Shown here one piece after another: positions 23,758-32,220 of a stretch of 64,000 nt of DNA. Each line of letters begins with the position of its first letter. Within the stretch, counting starts at the first letter, position 1. Position numbers and translations under genes: made by a program. The notes below the pieces were generated by a model. The model was given only the letters and a program-made list of their open reading frames with translations, was not told the DNA's origin and made no database searches. The stretch is taken from NCBI RefSeq assembly GCF_032191775.1, contig NZ_CP132507.1, positions 707,001 through 771,000 of the forward strand, written 5' to 3'. The stretch is from Rhodoferax mekongensis. Its GTDB lineage: Bacteria > Pseudomonadota > Gammaproteobacteria > Burkholderiales > Burkholderiaceae_C.

Positions 23758-25171
23758 CCGGCCCCTGCAACTCCGCAAACTTGGCCGCCATCGTGGGGTT
23801 GCCGCGTGTGAGCTTTTTGATCGTCAGGTCGTCGGCCTTGTCGTTGGCCAGGCGCAGGTTGTTGGCGGACTTGTGCAGCGCTTCCTTGGTTTTCTCCAGG
23901 TCCTTGATGGCTTCGTCGATGCGTTTGATGGCTTCTTCAAAGCCCTCAGAGGCCAGGCGCCAGTTGCGGCCAAACGCGGTTTTGAACTCATCCAGCTGGG
24001 TTTCGAACTTGGTGATGTCCACGTTCTGCGAGCGCACCATTGCCAACTCGGATTTGTATTTGAGCGAGTTGAGCGCCGCATTGCGCAAGAGCGTGATCAG
24101 CGGAATAAAGAACTGCGGCCGCACCACATACATCTTGGGGTAGCGGTGCGACACATCCACAATGCCGCTGTTGTACAGCTCGCTCTCCGGCTCCAGCAGG
24201 GTCACCAGCACCGCGTATTCGCACGCCTTCTCGGTGCGGTCTTTGTCCAGTTCTTTCAGAAAGTCTTCGTTCCGCTTTTTGGTGGCGGTTTCATCGCTCT
24301 CGTTCTTCATCTCGAACATGATGGACACGATCTCGTTGCCATGCTCGTCCGCCTCGCGGAAGATGTAGTCGCCCTTGCTGCCGGTGCGGGCGTCGTTGTC
24401 CTTGTCAAAGTGCGCCCGCTGAAACGCCGCCGCACGGATGCGGTTGAACTCAATCTCGCAGTGCTGCTCCAGCGTCTCGCCCACCATCTTGGTCGATAGC
24501 CGCGCCTTCATGTCGCGCAGGCGCTCAATCTCGCCTTCGCGGTCGCGCAACTGCAAGGCGAACTGCTCTTTGATGGCTTTCTCCTCCAGCTGGTTTTTGA
24601 CGGTGATGAGGTTGAGCTCGCTCTTCAAGGCATCGCGCTCTTGGGCCACCACGCCCACGGCCTGGTTGACGGCCTCTGTCACCGCCAACTGGCGCGCCAC
24701 GTCGCTGGCCGCCAGCTTGGCTTGCAGGGCCTGAATTTCGGCGTCCTTTTTGGCGGCTTCGGCCTGCAGCGCATGGGCCAGCTTGGCCTCGGCCAACTGG
24801 GCGGCGGCTTGTTGCGCGTTGCGCGCCTTTTCTAGTTCGTTCTTCAGCTCGTTGGCCAGCGCATCGCGCTCTTGGCTCACTTTGCTCAAGGCCTCGGTGA
24901 CCGCCAGCTTGCGCTCCACTTCGCCCGCGTCCAGCTGGGCCCTCAGTGCCTGAATCTCGGTGTCTTTGGCAGCCGCCGCCTTTTGCAGTGCGTTGGTTAC
25001 CTCGGCTTTGGCTAGGGCAATGGCGCCCTGCTTCTCCCGCTCGGCCAATTCAAGGCGCTCGTGCAATGCCTGCTCAAACTCGCCATCGCGCACCTGCTTG
25101 AGGATGTCGGCATACCCCGCCTCGTCGATCTTGAAGGCTTTGCTGCAGTGGGGGCAGATGATTTCGTGCAT
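23747..25171 (-). CDS. DUF2130 protein, PD-(D/E)XK nuclease-like with coiled coil
   Basis: A 474-residue protein. An N-terminal CPHC zinc-knuckle-like pair (residues 6-9) is followed by a coiled coil from about 30 to 220, then the DUF2130 domain. GDYI with Asp 268 and FEMKNE with Glu 287 and Lys 289 fit the GD...ExK core of PD-(D/E)XK nucleases. The coiled coil holds an internal duplication: residues 69-110 and 142-187 share KDxEIQALxAxL and QERDAL. Function is unproven; RmuC-like DNA metabolism is a guess. The ATG 25171 starts directly with the zinc pair. Confidence 0.85.
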   Translation of the reverse strand: MHEIICPHCSKAFKIDEAGYADILKQVRDGEFEQALHERLELAEREKQGAIALAKAEVTNALQKAAAAKDTEIQALRAQLDAGEVERKLAVTEALSKVSQERDALANELKNELEKARNAQQAAAQLAEAKLAHALQAEAAKKDAEIQALQAKLAASDVARQLAVTEAVNQAVGVVAQERDALKSELNLITVKNQLEEKAIKEQFALQLRDREGEIERLRDMKARLSTKMVGETLEQHCEIEFNRIRAAAFQRAHFDKDNDARTGSKGDYIFREADEHGNEIVSIMFEMKNESDETATKKRNEDFLKELDKDRTEKACEYAVLVTLLEPESELYNSGIVDVSHRYPKMYVVRPQFFIPLITLLRNAALNSLKYKSELAMVRSQNVDITKFETQLDEFKTAFGRNWRLASEGFEEAIKRIDEAIKDLEKTKEALHKSANNLRLANDKADDLTIKKLTRGNPTMAAKFAELQGPVTD

Positions 25172-25200
25172 GGGGAGGGGGCTTTACTTGTTTGTTGGAC

Positions 25201-25226
25201 TGGTGGCTCTCGTGGAATGCGCGCGA
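25201..25226 (+). repeat. Partial, diverged copy of the dispersed repeat (R7)
   Basis: TGGTGGCTCTCGTGGAATGC keeps the CGTGGAAT loop and following GCGC of the family, but the right arm and tail are lost. It sits in the 64-bp gap between the DUF2130 and HEPN-like genes. Confidence 0.4.
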
Positions 25227-25235
25227 TTATCTTCA

Positions 25236-26051
25236 TCATCTTTGCCCACTCAGATTGGCGATAGCCGCTTGAAGCACCTGCCAGCTGATCTTTGCAGTGT
25301 GGGCGTCTGGTCGAAAGTTTTGGACTGCTTGTTGACGAGGATGAATGTAATTTCGGAAGTCCCTAAGCGAGTGACTGTGTTTTTTGATATCCAGCGACAG
25401 CAAACCAACTTCGTGCGCCACATTGATCAGGTTATCAAGTGTCCATTCATGAAATTGCTTTGTGTTGCTGTTCTTGTCTTTCGGGGCTGAACTCGCTTGA
25501 TTAAACTGCTGCGAATTTTTGGTGGCCGCATCTAACAATAGGCCTTCTAAAGTGCTGCCGCAAAGGAAGATTACGGCCAAAGCGGCGTCAGATTTCAGGG
25601 ATTTGTGTATTTCGCTGATGCGTTGTTCGATGACTTGCTGAAACGGACCATCAATATTGAGCCGTCCCAAATTTGGCTTTGCGTATTCCATGGTGAGGAA
25701 GTCAGATTCGCTAGACACTGAAGCTGGCTTCGCGTGTGGCATTCCGACAAGGCGTTCAATGATCTCCTCGGCCCTCTTTTTATCGACAGCATCAACCTTC
25801 TCCGTTACCTCTGCGTATTGCAGTAGCGCTCCCAATACCCTCCCGACCACTGCATCAGATTCAACCTCCCAAAAGGCCCTCAGTCGCTTCATTTTTGAGG
25901 CGCCGTTAAATTTGTACTTCGGATCGTCAATGCCGATTTGGTGCTCTCGAAAGAAGGCGGAGAAAGTTGGGTCAGTGAAGTCGAGTACATAACCGCCACG
26001 ATCAAACAGCCTCTCGAAGATAACTTTTTCGTGAGTCTTTAACGTGGACAT
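25236..26051 (-). CDS. HEPN-like protein, possible abortive-infection factor
   Basis: A 271-residue protein. The N-terminal part (YVLDFTDPTFSAFFREHQIG, IDDPKY, GASKMKRLRAFWE) resembles an N-terminal domain I associate with AbiJ-like proteins. The C-terminal part (LAVIFLCGSTLEGLLLDAA) ends in R230-x6-H237 within LRDFRNYIHP, the pattern of HEPN ribonucleases. Codon use and GC (roughly 48 percent by eye against over 60 percent around it) point to recent transfer. Defence or RNase activity is inferred from domain resemblance only. Confidence 0.7.
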   Translation of the reverse strand: MSTLKTHEKVIFERLFDRGGYVLDFTDPTFSAFFREHQIGIDDPKYKFNGASKMKRLRAFWEVESDAVVGRVLGALLQYAEVTEKVDAVDKKRAEEIIERLVGMPHAKPASVSSESDFLTMEYAKPNLGRLNIDGPFQQVIEQRISEIHKSLKSDAALAVIFLCGSTLEGLLLDAATKNSQQFNQASSAPKDKNSNTKQFHEWTLDNLINVAHEVGLLSLDIKKHSHSLRDFRNYIHPRQQAVQNFRPDAHTAKISWQVLQAAIANLSGQR

Positions 26052-26094
26052 ATTTCAGAACTCCAAAATATCGAAGCGAGCGGGGCAAGTGGTG

Positions 26095-26562
26095 TTATCG
26101 CGCATGAGGCAATCGCTTCCCAAATTCACTTTCCCCACCCACCCCCATCACCAACCTCTGCGTAGCCCGCGTAGCCGCCACATAAAACACTCGCGCCGCT
26201 TCCTTCTCGTCCTCTCCCGCCGCAGGCATATGCCCCACGCCGGGTAGCGCCACCACGGGTAACTCCAAGCCCTTGCTGACCTTCATGGTCATGACCTCGA
26301 TCTTGTTGCTGTTAGGGTCAAAGTTGCCAGAGCCCAGCCGGTTCTCTAAAGGAAGCTTGCGTTGCGCCAAGGTGCGGGCGCACAGGTCGCGCGTCTTGAA
26401 GTCTGCGCAAAGCGCGGCCATGTCGCCCCACGCAAAGTCTTCTTTGTGAGCTTGGGCCAGGTAGTCGGCGTGGAGCTTTTGCTCCAGCCGCTCGGCCACT
26501 CTGCGTTCGCCACTGGTCATGCGCGAAACGCACGCGCTAATTGCCGGAATCAATGTCGCCAT
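26095..26562 (-). pseudogene. Internally deleted NERD/UvrD-type DNA helicase remnant
   Basis: A 155-residue frame. The first 35 residues (MATLIPAISACVSRMTSGE, RRVAERLEQKL) match the very start of NERD-UvrD helicases. The rest is the far C-terminal part of the same enzyme: MTMKVSKGLELPVVALPGVG (motif V region) and ARVFYVAATRATQRLVMGVG (motif VI). The Walker A and B motifs and several hundred residues between are missing, yet the frame is kept. It cannot be an active helicase. It adjoins the low-GC HEPN-like gene. Confidence 0.75.
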
Positions 26563-26760
26563 GAACTGCCTGCCACCCTGAATGCTTTTTTGTTGGTCGC
26601 CATCATGCCCGCTTAAAAGCACAAATTCCAGTATCTGCATTTGCGAATTTCACTATTCTGGTGCGGTTCCTGCCCCGGCAGGCCTAGGGTTTAAGACCGC
26701 ACCCGCCTTAAGTTGAATCCGCTACCATGCAGTAAACGCCACCAAAATACGAGCCAAAAA

Positions 26761-26813
26761 TGCCTCTGGCGCCCATCAAACATGCGCGAGCAGCTATCAA
26801 AATCATAGTAAAT
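26761..26813 (+). repeat. Dispersed palindromic repeat, copy R8
   Basis: CCTCTGGCGCCCATCAAACA, then TGCGCGAGCAGC and tail TATCAAAATCATAG. It ends at the ATG (26814) of the diguanylate cyclase, replacing the usual ribosome site region. The stretch 26563-26760 upstream holds no recognisable gene. Confidence 0.86.
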
Positions 26814-28622
26814 ATGGTTTTGCTCCTGCCGCTGTGGGTGGCCGCGCAGGCGGTGCAGGTGCAGGCGGTGGGTGCGGGCGCCCTGGACGTGAGCCCGGCG
26901 CTGGCTGTGCTGGAGGATGCCGATGGCAGCCTCACCCTGCCGGAGGTGCTGGCCGCAGACCGCGCGGGCCGCATGGTGCCGCGGCCCGGTGCGTCCCAAG
27001 GCTTGTCGCTGGGCTTTACCCGCTCGGCCTTCTGGCTGCGGCTGGAGGTGCGCAACCCCGGCTCCGCCGTGGCGCACCAGCTGCTGGAGGTGAGCAACGC
27101 GCGCATTTCCCATGTGTCTTTCTTTGTGCCTGATGACGCGGGCCGCTACACCGAGACGCGCACCGGGGGCGACCTGCCATTTGCCACCCGCGCGGTGGCG
27201 CACCGGCATCTGGTGTTCCCGCTGCAGGTGGCGCCGCAGGCTACGCAGGTGGTGTACCTGCGGGTGCAGTCCACCATCGGACTGATCGTGCCGGTGCAGC
27301 TGTGGGCGCGGCCGGACCTTGATGAGCACACCCACACCGACTACATGCTCCACGCCTGGTACTACGGCATGGCCACAGCCATGCTGGTGTTCAACCTGAT
27401 GCTGTGGGTGGCACTGCGCGACCGCATTTATGGCTACTACGTGGTGTTTGTGGGCGCCACCGCGCTGATGCTGGCCTCCAAGGCCGGGCTGGCTTCCCAG
27501 TACTTTTGGCCCGGGGCGCTGGTGTGGAGCAACTTTTCGTACTACACGGCTGCGTCGGTAGGCGCGGCGGCGTTTTGCCTGTTTACCCGCCGCATGCTGG
27601 ACACCGCCACCGTGTTGCCCCGTGTGCACCGCGCATTGCAGGTGCTGGCGGCGGTGCACCTGCTGGCACCGCTGGTGTATTGGTTTGCCATAACGCCGGT
27701 AGCGCGCTTCGCCACGCTGCTGTTTTTGTTGACGGTGCTGGCCGTGACTGCGGTGGGCGCGTGGTGTGCCTTTTTGCGCATGCGCAGCGGGTACTACTTT
27801 TTAGGGGCCTTTGGCATGTTGGCGGTGGGTAGCCTGGTGACCACCGCGCGCAGCTTCGGCTGGCTGCCGACCAACGCCTTCACCGTGAACGGCTTTCAGC
27901 TGGGCTCCAACCTCGAGATGCTGTTACTGGCCTTTGCGCTGGCCGACCGCTTCAACCAGATGCGCCGCGAAAAGCACTTGGCGCAGCGCGAGCTGGTGTC
28001 CGCCCAGCAGCAGCTGGTAGATACGCTGCGTGCCTCCGAGCTGGAGCTGGCCCAGCGGGTCGAAGAGCGCACCCGCCAGCTGCAAGTGGCCAACGAGCGG
28101 CTGGAGGCGCTGAGCATGGTGGACGGCTTGACCGGCATTGCCAACCGCCGCCACTTTGACCAGGTGCTGCACAAAGAGTGGACGCGGCTGGAGCGCGCCG
28201 CCCAGCCCTTGGCGCTGGTGATGCTGGATGTGGACTGGTTCAAGCGCTACAACGACCACTTCGGCCACCAGGCCGGCGACGAGTGCCTGCGCGCGGTGGC
28301 CCAGGCCATCAGCGGCGTGAGCCGCGCCAGCGACCTGGTAGCGCGCTACGGTGGCGAGGAGTTTGTGATCATCGCCCCGGGCACCGACGGCCCGCAGGCC
28401 CTGCAAATGGCCCAGCGTGCATGCGATGCGGTGCGCGCTTTGGGCATGCCGCACCCGTTGGCGTATGAATCGGTAGTCACCGTGAGCTGCGGTGTGGCAG
28501 TCACCGTGCCCGGCCCTGACGACAGTCTCGAAAACCTGCTGGGCCAAGCCGACGACGCGCTCTATGAAGCCAAGGCCCAGGGCCGCAACCGCGTGGTGCT
28601 GGCCGAGCCCTTGGGTGGGTAA
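26814..28622 (+). CDS. 7TMR-DISM diguanylate cyclase
   Basis: About 602 residues. A signal peptide (VLLLPLWVAAQAVQ) leads a periplasmic 7TMR-DISMED2 sensor domain, then seven membrane segments (from YMLHAWYYGMATAMLVFNL), a coiled-coil signalling helix (ELAQRVEERTRQLQVANERLEAL) and a GGDEF domain whose active motif is YGGEEF, with DGLTGIANRRHFDQVL at its start. It should make cyclic di-GMP on sensing a periplasmic ligand, probably a carbohydrate. The frame opens earlier at 26760, but that part is repeat R8; ATG 26814 begins the signal peptide. No RxxD inhibitory site was seen before the active site. Confidence 0.9.
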   Translation: MVLLLPLWVAAQAVQVQAVGAGALDVSPALAVLEDADGSLTLPEVLAADRAGRMVPRPGASQGLSLGFTRSAFWLRLEVRNPGSAVAHQLLEVSNARISHVSFFVPDDAGRYTETRTGGDLPFATRAVAHRHLVFPLQVAPQATQVVYLRVQSTIGLIVPVQLWARPDLDEHTHTDYMLHAWYYGMATAMLVFNLMLWVALRDRIYGYYVVFVGATALMLASKAGLASQYFWPGALVWSNFSYYTAASVGAAAFCLFTRRMLDTATVLPRVHRALQVLAAVHLLAPLVYWFAITPVARFATLLFLLTVLAVTAVGAWCAFLRMRSGYYFLGAFGMLAVGSLVTTARSFGWLPTNAFTVNGFQLGSNLEMLLLAFALADRFNQMRREKHLAQRELVSAQQQLVDTLRASELELAQRVEERTRQLQVANERLEALSMVDGLTGIANRRHFDQVLHKEWTRLERAAQPLALVMLDVDWFKRYNDHFGHQAGDECLRAVAQAISGVSRASDLVARYGGEEFVIIAPGTDGPQALQMAQRACDAVRALGMPHPLAYESVVTVSCGVAVTVPGPDDSLENLLGQADDALYEAKAQGRNRVVLAEPLGG

Positions 28623-28665
28623 CTGGTATTAAAGTGGTTATACAATCAAGACCACTTTCAACCAG
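28623..28665. promoter_or_regulatory. Nested inverted repeats, candidate GntR (NagR) operator
   Basis: AAAGTGGT (28631-28638) and ACCACTTT (28651-28658) form a perfect 8-bp inverted repeat with 12 bp between; outside it CTGGT (28623-28627) pairs with ACCAG (28661-28665). It ends 15 bp before the regulator start, as expected for autoregulation of a nagR-nagA operon. Confidence 0.65.
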
Positions 28666-28679
28666 CCACTCCCCGCAAC

Positions 28680-29408
28680 GTGCCTGCCGCCCCCAACAGT
28701 CCTGAAGACACCTCTCCGCTGTACCTGCAGCTGGCGCGCCAACTGGCGGCGGACATTCGCGCGGGCACCTTCCGGGTAGACCAGGCGCTGCCCTCGGAGC
28801 GGGTGCTGTGCGAGTCACTGGGTGTGTCGCGCATCACGGCGCGCAAGGCGATTGACGTGCTGGTCGAGCAGGGCCTGGTGGTGCGCAAACATGGCTCGGG
28901 CAACTTCATTGCGCCGCGCATTGAGCAGCCCACCAGCAAGCTCGCCAGTTTTTCTGAGGAGCTGCGCCAGCGCGGCTATGTGCCGGCCAGCCAGTGGATC
29001 ACCCGCGAAACCGGCGTGGCCACCGTGCCCGAGCGCGAGGCGCTGGGTCTGCCGCGCGGTGCCAAGGTGGCACGCCTGCTGCGCTTGCGCCTGGCCGATG
29101 GCGTGCCCATGGCCTACGAGCACAGCGCGCTACCCCTGAGCGTGCTGCCCCGCCCGCAGGAGCTGGACGGCTCGCTGTACCTGCACCTCGCCCGCAGTGG
29201 CGCCGCGCCCGTGCGCGCGGTGCAGCACCTGCGCGCTATCAACGCCACGGCCGACATGGCCAGCCATTTGCAGGTGCCCGAAGGCGCCGCGCTCTTGTGG
29301 GTGAGCCGCGTGGCCCACAGTGCAGATGGCAGCGCCATCGAATTCACCCAAACCTGGTGCCGCAGCGACTACTACGCCTTTGTGGCCGAACTCCGGAGCA
29401 CGCCATGA
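28680..29408 (+). CDS. GntR/HutC family regulator of N-acetylglucosamine use
   Basis: A 242-residue GntR regulator of the HutC class: winged helix in the first 75 residues (DQALPSERVLCESLGVSRITARKAIDVLVEQGLVVRKHGSG) and a UTRA effector domain (AYEHSALPLSVLPRP, LLWVSRVAHSADGSAIEFTQTWCRSDYYAF). The start is a GTG at 28680. The stop overlaps the ATG of nagA by ATGA, so the pair is one operon, and a NagR-like role sensing GlcNAc-6-P or GlcN-6-P follows. Equivalent to NagR/NagQ, though the symbol is not certain. Confidence 0.87.
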   Translation: MPAAPNSPEDTSPLYLQLARQLAADIRAGTFRVDQALPSERVLCESLGVSRITARKAIDVLVEQGLVVRKHGSGNFIAPRIEQPTSKLASFSEELRQRGYVPASQWITRETGVATVPEREALGLPRGAKVARLLRLRLADGVPMAYEHSALPLSVLPRPQELDGSLYLHLARSGAAPVRAVQHLRAINATADMASHLQVPEGAALLWVSRVAHSADGSAIEFTQTWCRSDYYAFVAELRSTP

Positions 29409-30535
29409 CGGCACTTACTTCTCTGCAAGGCCACATCCTCACCCCCACCGGCTTTGTGCACGGCAGCCTGCACTTGGGCACCGACGGCCGCATTGCCGGC
29501 ATCACCGGCGAGCCGGTCAGCGAGGCCCAAGTGCGCGAGGGCAGTGCGCCCATCGTGCTGCCCGGCTTCATCGACCTGCATGTGCACGGTGGCGCGGGGC
29601 ACGACATCATGGAAGGCGGCGACGCGGCCTGGCATGTGGCGCGCCTGCATGCGCAGCACGGCACCACATCGCTGCTTGCCACCACCATGACCGCGCCGCA
29701 AGCCGACCTGGATGCCGCCTTTGCCGCACTCGCACCCCTATGTACCGCGCCTGCGCCAAATGCAGCCCGTGTGTTGGGTGTACACCTCGAGGGGCCGTAC
29801 ATCAGTGAGGCGCGCCTGGGTGCGCAGCCGCCGTTTGCGCGGCCCGCGAGTTTTGACGAAATCCACCGCCTGCATGCGCTCGCGCCCATTCGCCTGATCA
29901 CGCTGGCGCCCGAGGTGGGTGGCAACGAGGCGCTGATTGCGCAGCTGGTGGCCGAGGGCTTCAAGGTGCAGCTGGGCCACACCACCGGCAGTTACGAGCA
30001 GGGCGTGGCTGCGCTGCGCTGCGGGGCTACGGGCTTTACCCATTTGTTCAACGCCATGTCGGCACTGCACCACCGCGAGCCCGGCATGGTGGGTGCGGCG
30101 CTGGCGCATGCCGAGTTTGCAGAAGTCATCCCTGACCTTCTGCATGTGCACCCCGGCGCCATTCACGCGGCGCTGCGCGCTATTCCCCGTCTGTACTGCG
30201 TGACCGACTCCACCTCAGCTGCCGGCATGCCCGATGGCGACTACAAGCTCGGCCGCCACACCGTGACCAAGTGCATGGGCGGTGTGCGCTTGGCCGATGG
30301 CACGCTGGCCGGCTCGGTGCTCAGCATGGACCAGGCGTTGCGCAACCTCGTCAACACACTGGGCCTGAGCCTGGCCGATGCCAGCAGCCGCGTGTCCACC
30401 TTCGCGGCCGACCACATGGGCCTGCAAGACCGCGGGCGTTTGCAGCCCGGCGCCTGGGCTGATGCGGTAGTGCTCGACCGCGACTTGCAGGTGCAAGCCG
30501 TGTGGGTCGAGGGCAACGAAGTGCTATTGAAATAG
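29405..30535 (+). CDS. nagA: N-acetylglucosamine-6-phosphate deacetylase
   Basis: A 376-residue amidohydrolase that removes acetate from GlcNAc-6-P. The metal and substrate motifs are present: GFIDLHVHGGAGHD near residue 56, GVHLEGPYIS near residue 123, VQLGHTTGSYEQG, THLFNAMSALHHREPG and the catalytic Asp in VTDSTSAAGMPDG. The start overlaps the stop of the GntR gene. Its stop TAG lies inside reversed repeat R9. It links with the transporter, kinase and deaminase genes at 37-43 kb to complete the pathway. Confidence 0.95.
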   Translation: MTALTSLQGHILTPTGFVHGSLHLGTDGRIAGITGEPVSEAQVREGSAPIVLPGFIDLHVHGGAGHDIMEGGDAAWHVARLHAQHGTTSLLATTMTAPQADLDAAFAALAPLCTAPAPNAARVLGVHLEGPYISEARLGAQPPFARPASFDEIHRLHALAPIRLITLAPEVGGNEALIAQLVAEGFKVQLGHTTGSYEQGVAALRCGATGFTHLFNAMSALHHREPGMVGAALAHAEFAEVIPDLLHVHPGAIHAALRAIPRLYCVTDSTSAAGMPDGDYKLGRHTVTKCMGGVRLADGTLAGSVLSMDQALRNLVNTLGLSLADASSRVSTFAADHMGLQDRGRLQPGAWADAVVLDRDLQVQAVWVEGNEVLLK

Positions 30536-30567
30536 GAGCTGCTCGCGCATATTCCACGGGCGCCAGG
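30522..30567 (-). repeat. Dispersed palindromic repeat, copy R9 (reverse orientation)
   Basis: On the plus strand it reads GAGCTGCTCGCGCATATTCC, then ACGGGCGCCAGGC; on the minus strand it follows the family consensus. Its tail region includes the TAG stop of nagA. Confidence 0.84.
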
Positions 30568-30635
30568 CAACTCCGCAAGAAATGTATGTTCCGTGTTTCT
30601 AGACTGTCGGCTATCGCATTTACCGGAGTCTGAAC

Positions 30636-31079
30636 ATGTACATGGAGCCTTTAACCCAAGCCATTCACGTAGTCGGGATTGAGCTGCGCACCAGCAATCT
30701 GGAGGCGATGCAGACCATTCCCCCGCACTGGCAGCGCTTTGCCAGCAAGGGTGTGTTGGGCCAAATCACCGGCAGGCTGAGCGACGAGGTGTATGCCGTC
30801 TACACCCACTTTGAAAACGCCGGCAGCAACAACCAGGGCCTGTATTCGCTGGTGATCGGTGCCGCCGTACCGGCCAGCGCCTGTGTACCGCCGGGCATGG
30901 TGCGGGTGGTGGTGCCCGCATCCAAGCGCGCGGTATTTGCGGTGGAGCCCGGCCGGCAGGTCCTGGTCGGCACGAAGTGGATGGAGATCTGGGCCCGCAC
31001 CGACCTGCCCAAAACCTATATTGCCGAGTTCGAGCGCTACAGTCCGGACGGCACCATCCAGATATCCATTGGCCTCTGA
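30636..31079 (+). CDS. GyrI-like effector-binding domain protein
   Basis: A 147-residue protein of the GyrI-like/Cass2 effector-binding family: IHVVGIELRTSN, IPPHWQRFASKGVLGQI, DEVYAVYTHFEN and the end FERYSPDGTIQISIGL. These domains bind small hydrophobic or cationic compounds. It precedes an AraC gene whose own C-terminus is also GyrI-like, so the two may share a ligand. No DNA-binding domain is present. Confidence 0.82.
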   Translation: MYMEPLTQAIHVVGIELRTSNLEAMQTIPPHWQRFASKGVLGQITGRLSDEVYAVYTHFENAGSNNQGLYSLVIGAAVPASACVPPGMVRVVVPASKRAVFAVEPGRQVLVGTKWMEIWARTDLPKTYIAEFERYSPDGTIQISIGL

Positions 31080-31106
31080 CGGCCTGCAAGACGCCGCCTC
31101 ACACCC

Positions 31107-31958
31107 ATGAACCGCAGCCACAGTTGGACGGATTACCAGGAGCGCCTGAGCCGGGTGATTGCCTATGTGCACGAGCATCTGGCCGACGACTTGAGCTTGG
31201 AGCAATTGGCAGAGGTGGCGCACCTCTCGCCGTTCCATTGGCACCGCACCTACCACGCGCTCTATGGCGAAACCATGGCAGCCACCATCCGTCGGCTGCG
31301 GCTGCACCGGGCCTCAGGCTACTTGGCCAATACGCAGCAACCGGTGGCGCGCATTGCCCAGCTGTGTGGCTATCCGAATGCGCAGTCGTTCACCCGCGCG
31401 TTTCGCAGCGCCTATGGCGTGGCGCCCATGGACTACCGTGCCCGGGGCGGCCATGTGGTGTTTCGCGCCGGGTTGGCACAGGTTAAGGACGCTGGCTATG
31501 CGGTGGAAATCCGCCATGTGCCGGCGGTGCAGCTTGCGGGCCTGCCGCACCGGGGGGCTTACATGCGCATCGGCCAGGCTTTTGAGACCAGTTTTGCCTG
31601 CATGGCCGCGCAGGGGCTGGTGCGTGGGGATACACGCTGGCTCGCCGTGTACCACGATGACCCGGCGGCCGTGCCTGAGAAGCAGCTGCGGGCGTGGGCG
31701 GGCCTTTCCTTGCCGGCCGGTTCGAGTGCAGTGCCGCCGCTGGAGCCCCGCACCCTGGGTGGGTGCATGTGCGCCGTGCTGCGCCACCGGGGGCCTTATG
31801 CCACCATGGGCGCGGCGTACCAGTGGCTGTATGGCCACTGGCTAGTGCAGTCCGGCCGTGATGCGCTGGACCAGCCGGTGTTTGAGGAGTACCTGAACAA
31901 CCCGCGCGACACGGCGCCCGCCGATTTGCTGACCGACATCTGCCTGCCTTTGCGCTGA
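31107..31958 (+). CDS. AraC family regulator with GyrI-like domain
   Basis: A 283-residue protein. Two helix-turn-helix motifs occupy residues 15-115 (LSLEQLAEVAHLSPFHWHRTYHALYGETMAATIRRLRL and IAQLCGYPNAQSFTRAFRSAYGVAPMDYR). The C-terminal half is a GyrI-like effector domain (EIRHVPAVQLAGLPHRGAY; AVLRHRGPYATMGAAYQWLYGHWL). This is the Rob/SoxS-related drug-sensing layout. It follows the GyrI-only gene by 27 bp. Confidence 0.9.
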   Translation: MNRSHSWTDYQERLSRVIAYVHEHLADDLSLEQLAEVAHLSPFHWHRTYHALYGETMAATIRRLRLHRASGYLANTQQPVARIAQLCGYPNAQSFTRAFRSAYGVAPMDYRARGGHVVFRAGLAQVKDAGYAVEIRHVPAVQLAGLPHRGAYMRIGQAFETSFACMAAQGLVRGDTRWLAVYHDDPAAVPEKQLRAWAGLSLPAGSSAVPPLEPRTLGGCMCAVLRHRGPYATMGAAYQWLYGHWLVQSGRDALDQPVFEEYLNNPRDTAPADLLTDICLPLR

Positions 31959-31996
31959 CGCCGCAGCTGGTCATGGGCGAGCTTCATAACGAATAT

Positions 31997-32036
31997 GAAA
32001 TATAAATGTTGACTTATATTTCAATATCCATATAAT
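31997..32036 (+). promoter_or_regulatory. Promoter with overlapping inverted repeat
   Basis: TTGACT (32009-32014) and TATAAT (32031-32036) are 16 bp apart. GAAATATAA (31997-32005) and TTATATTTC (32014-32022) form a perfect 9-bp inverted repeat centred on the -35 box, so a repressor site is likely. It would drive the 32221 gene and the RRM gene, leaving a leader of about 180 bases that shows no recognised riboswitch. Confidence 0.6.
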
Positions 32037-32220
32037 TCGGAGCAGGAACACGGTGAAACCCAACACACCCAGTTCCACGGAGCCGCCAAGAGAAGTCTTT
32101 TGCCGTCGGCATCCGGCCTATTCGACACCTGTCGACCGCGTTGATCTGCAGAGCAGCAGCCAACCGAATCTCTTTTTGCTCAAGCCGGCCTGATAACGTG
32201 GCCCGCACCTCTCCCTTTTC

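Noticed and set aside
26760-26813. Longer N-terminus of the diguanylate cyclase starting at 26760
   Set aside because: The extra 18 codons are dispersed repeat R8; the signal peptide starts at 26814.
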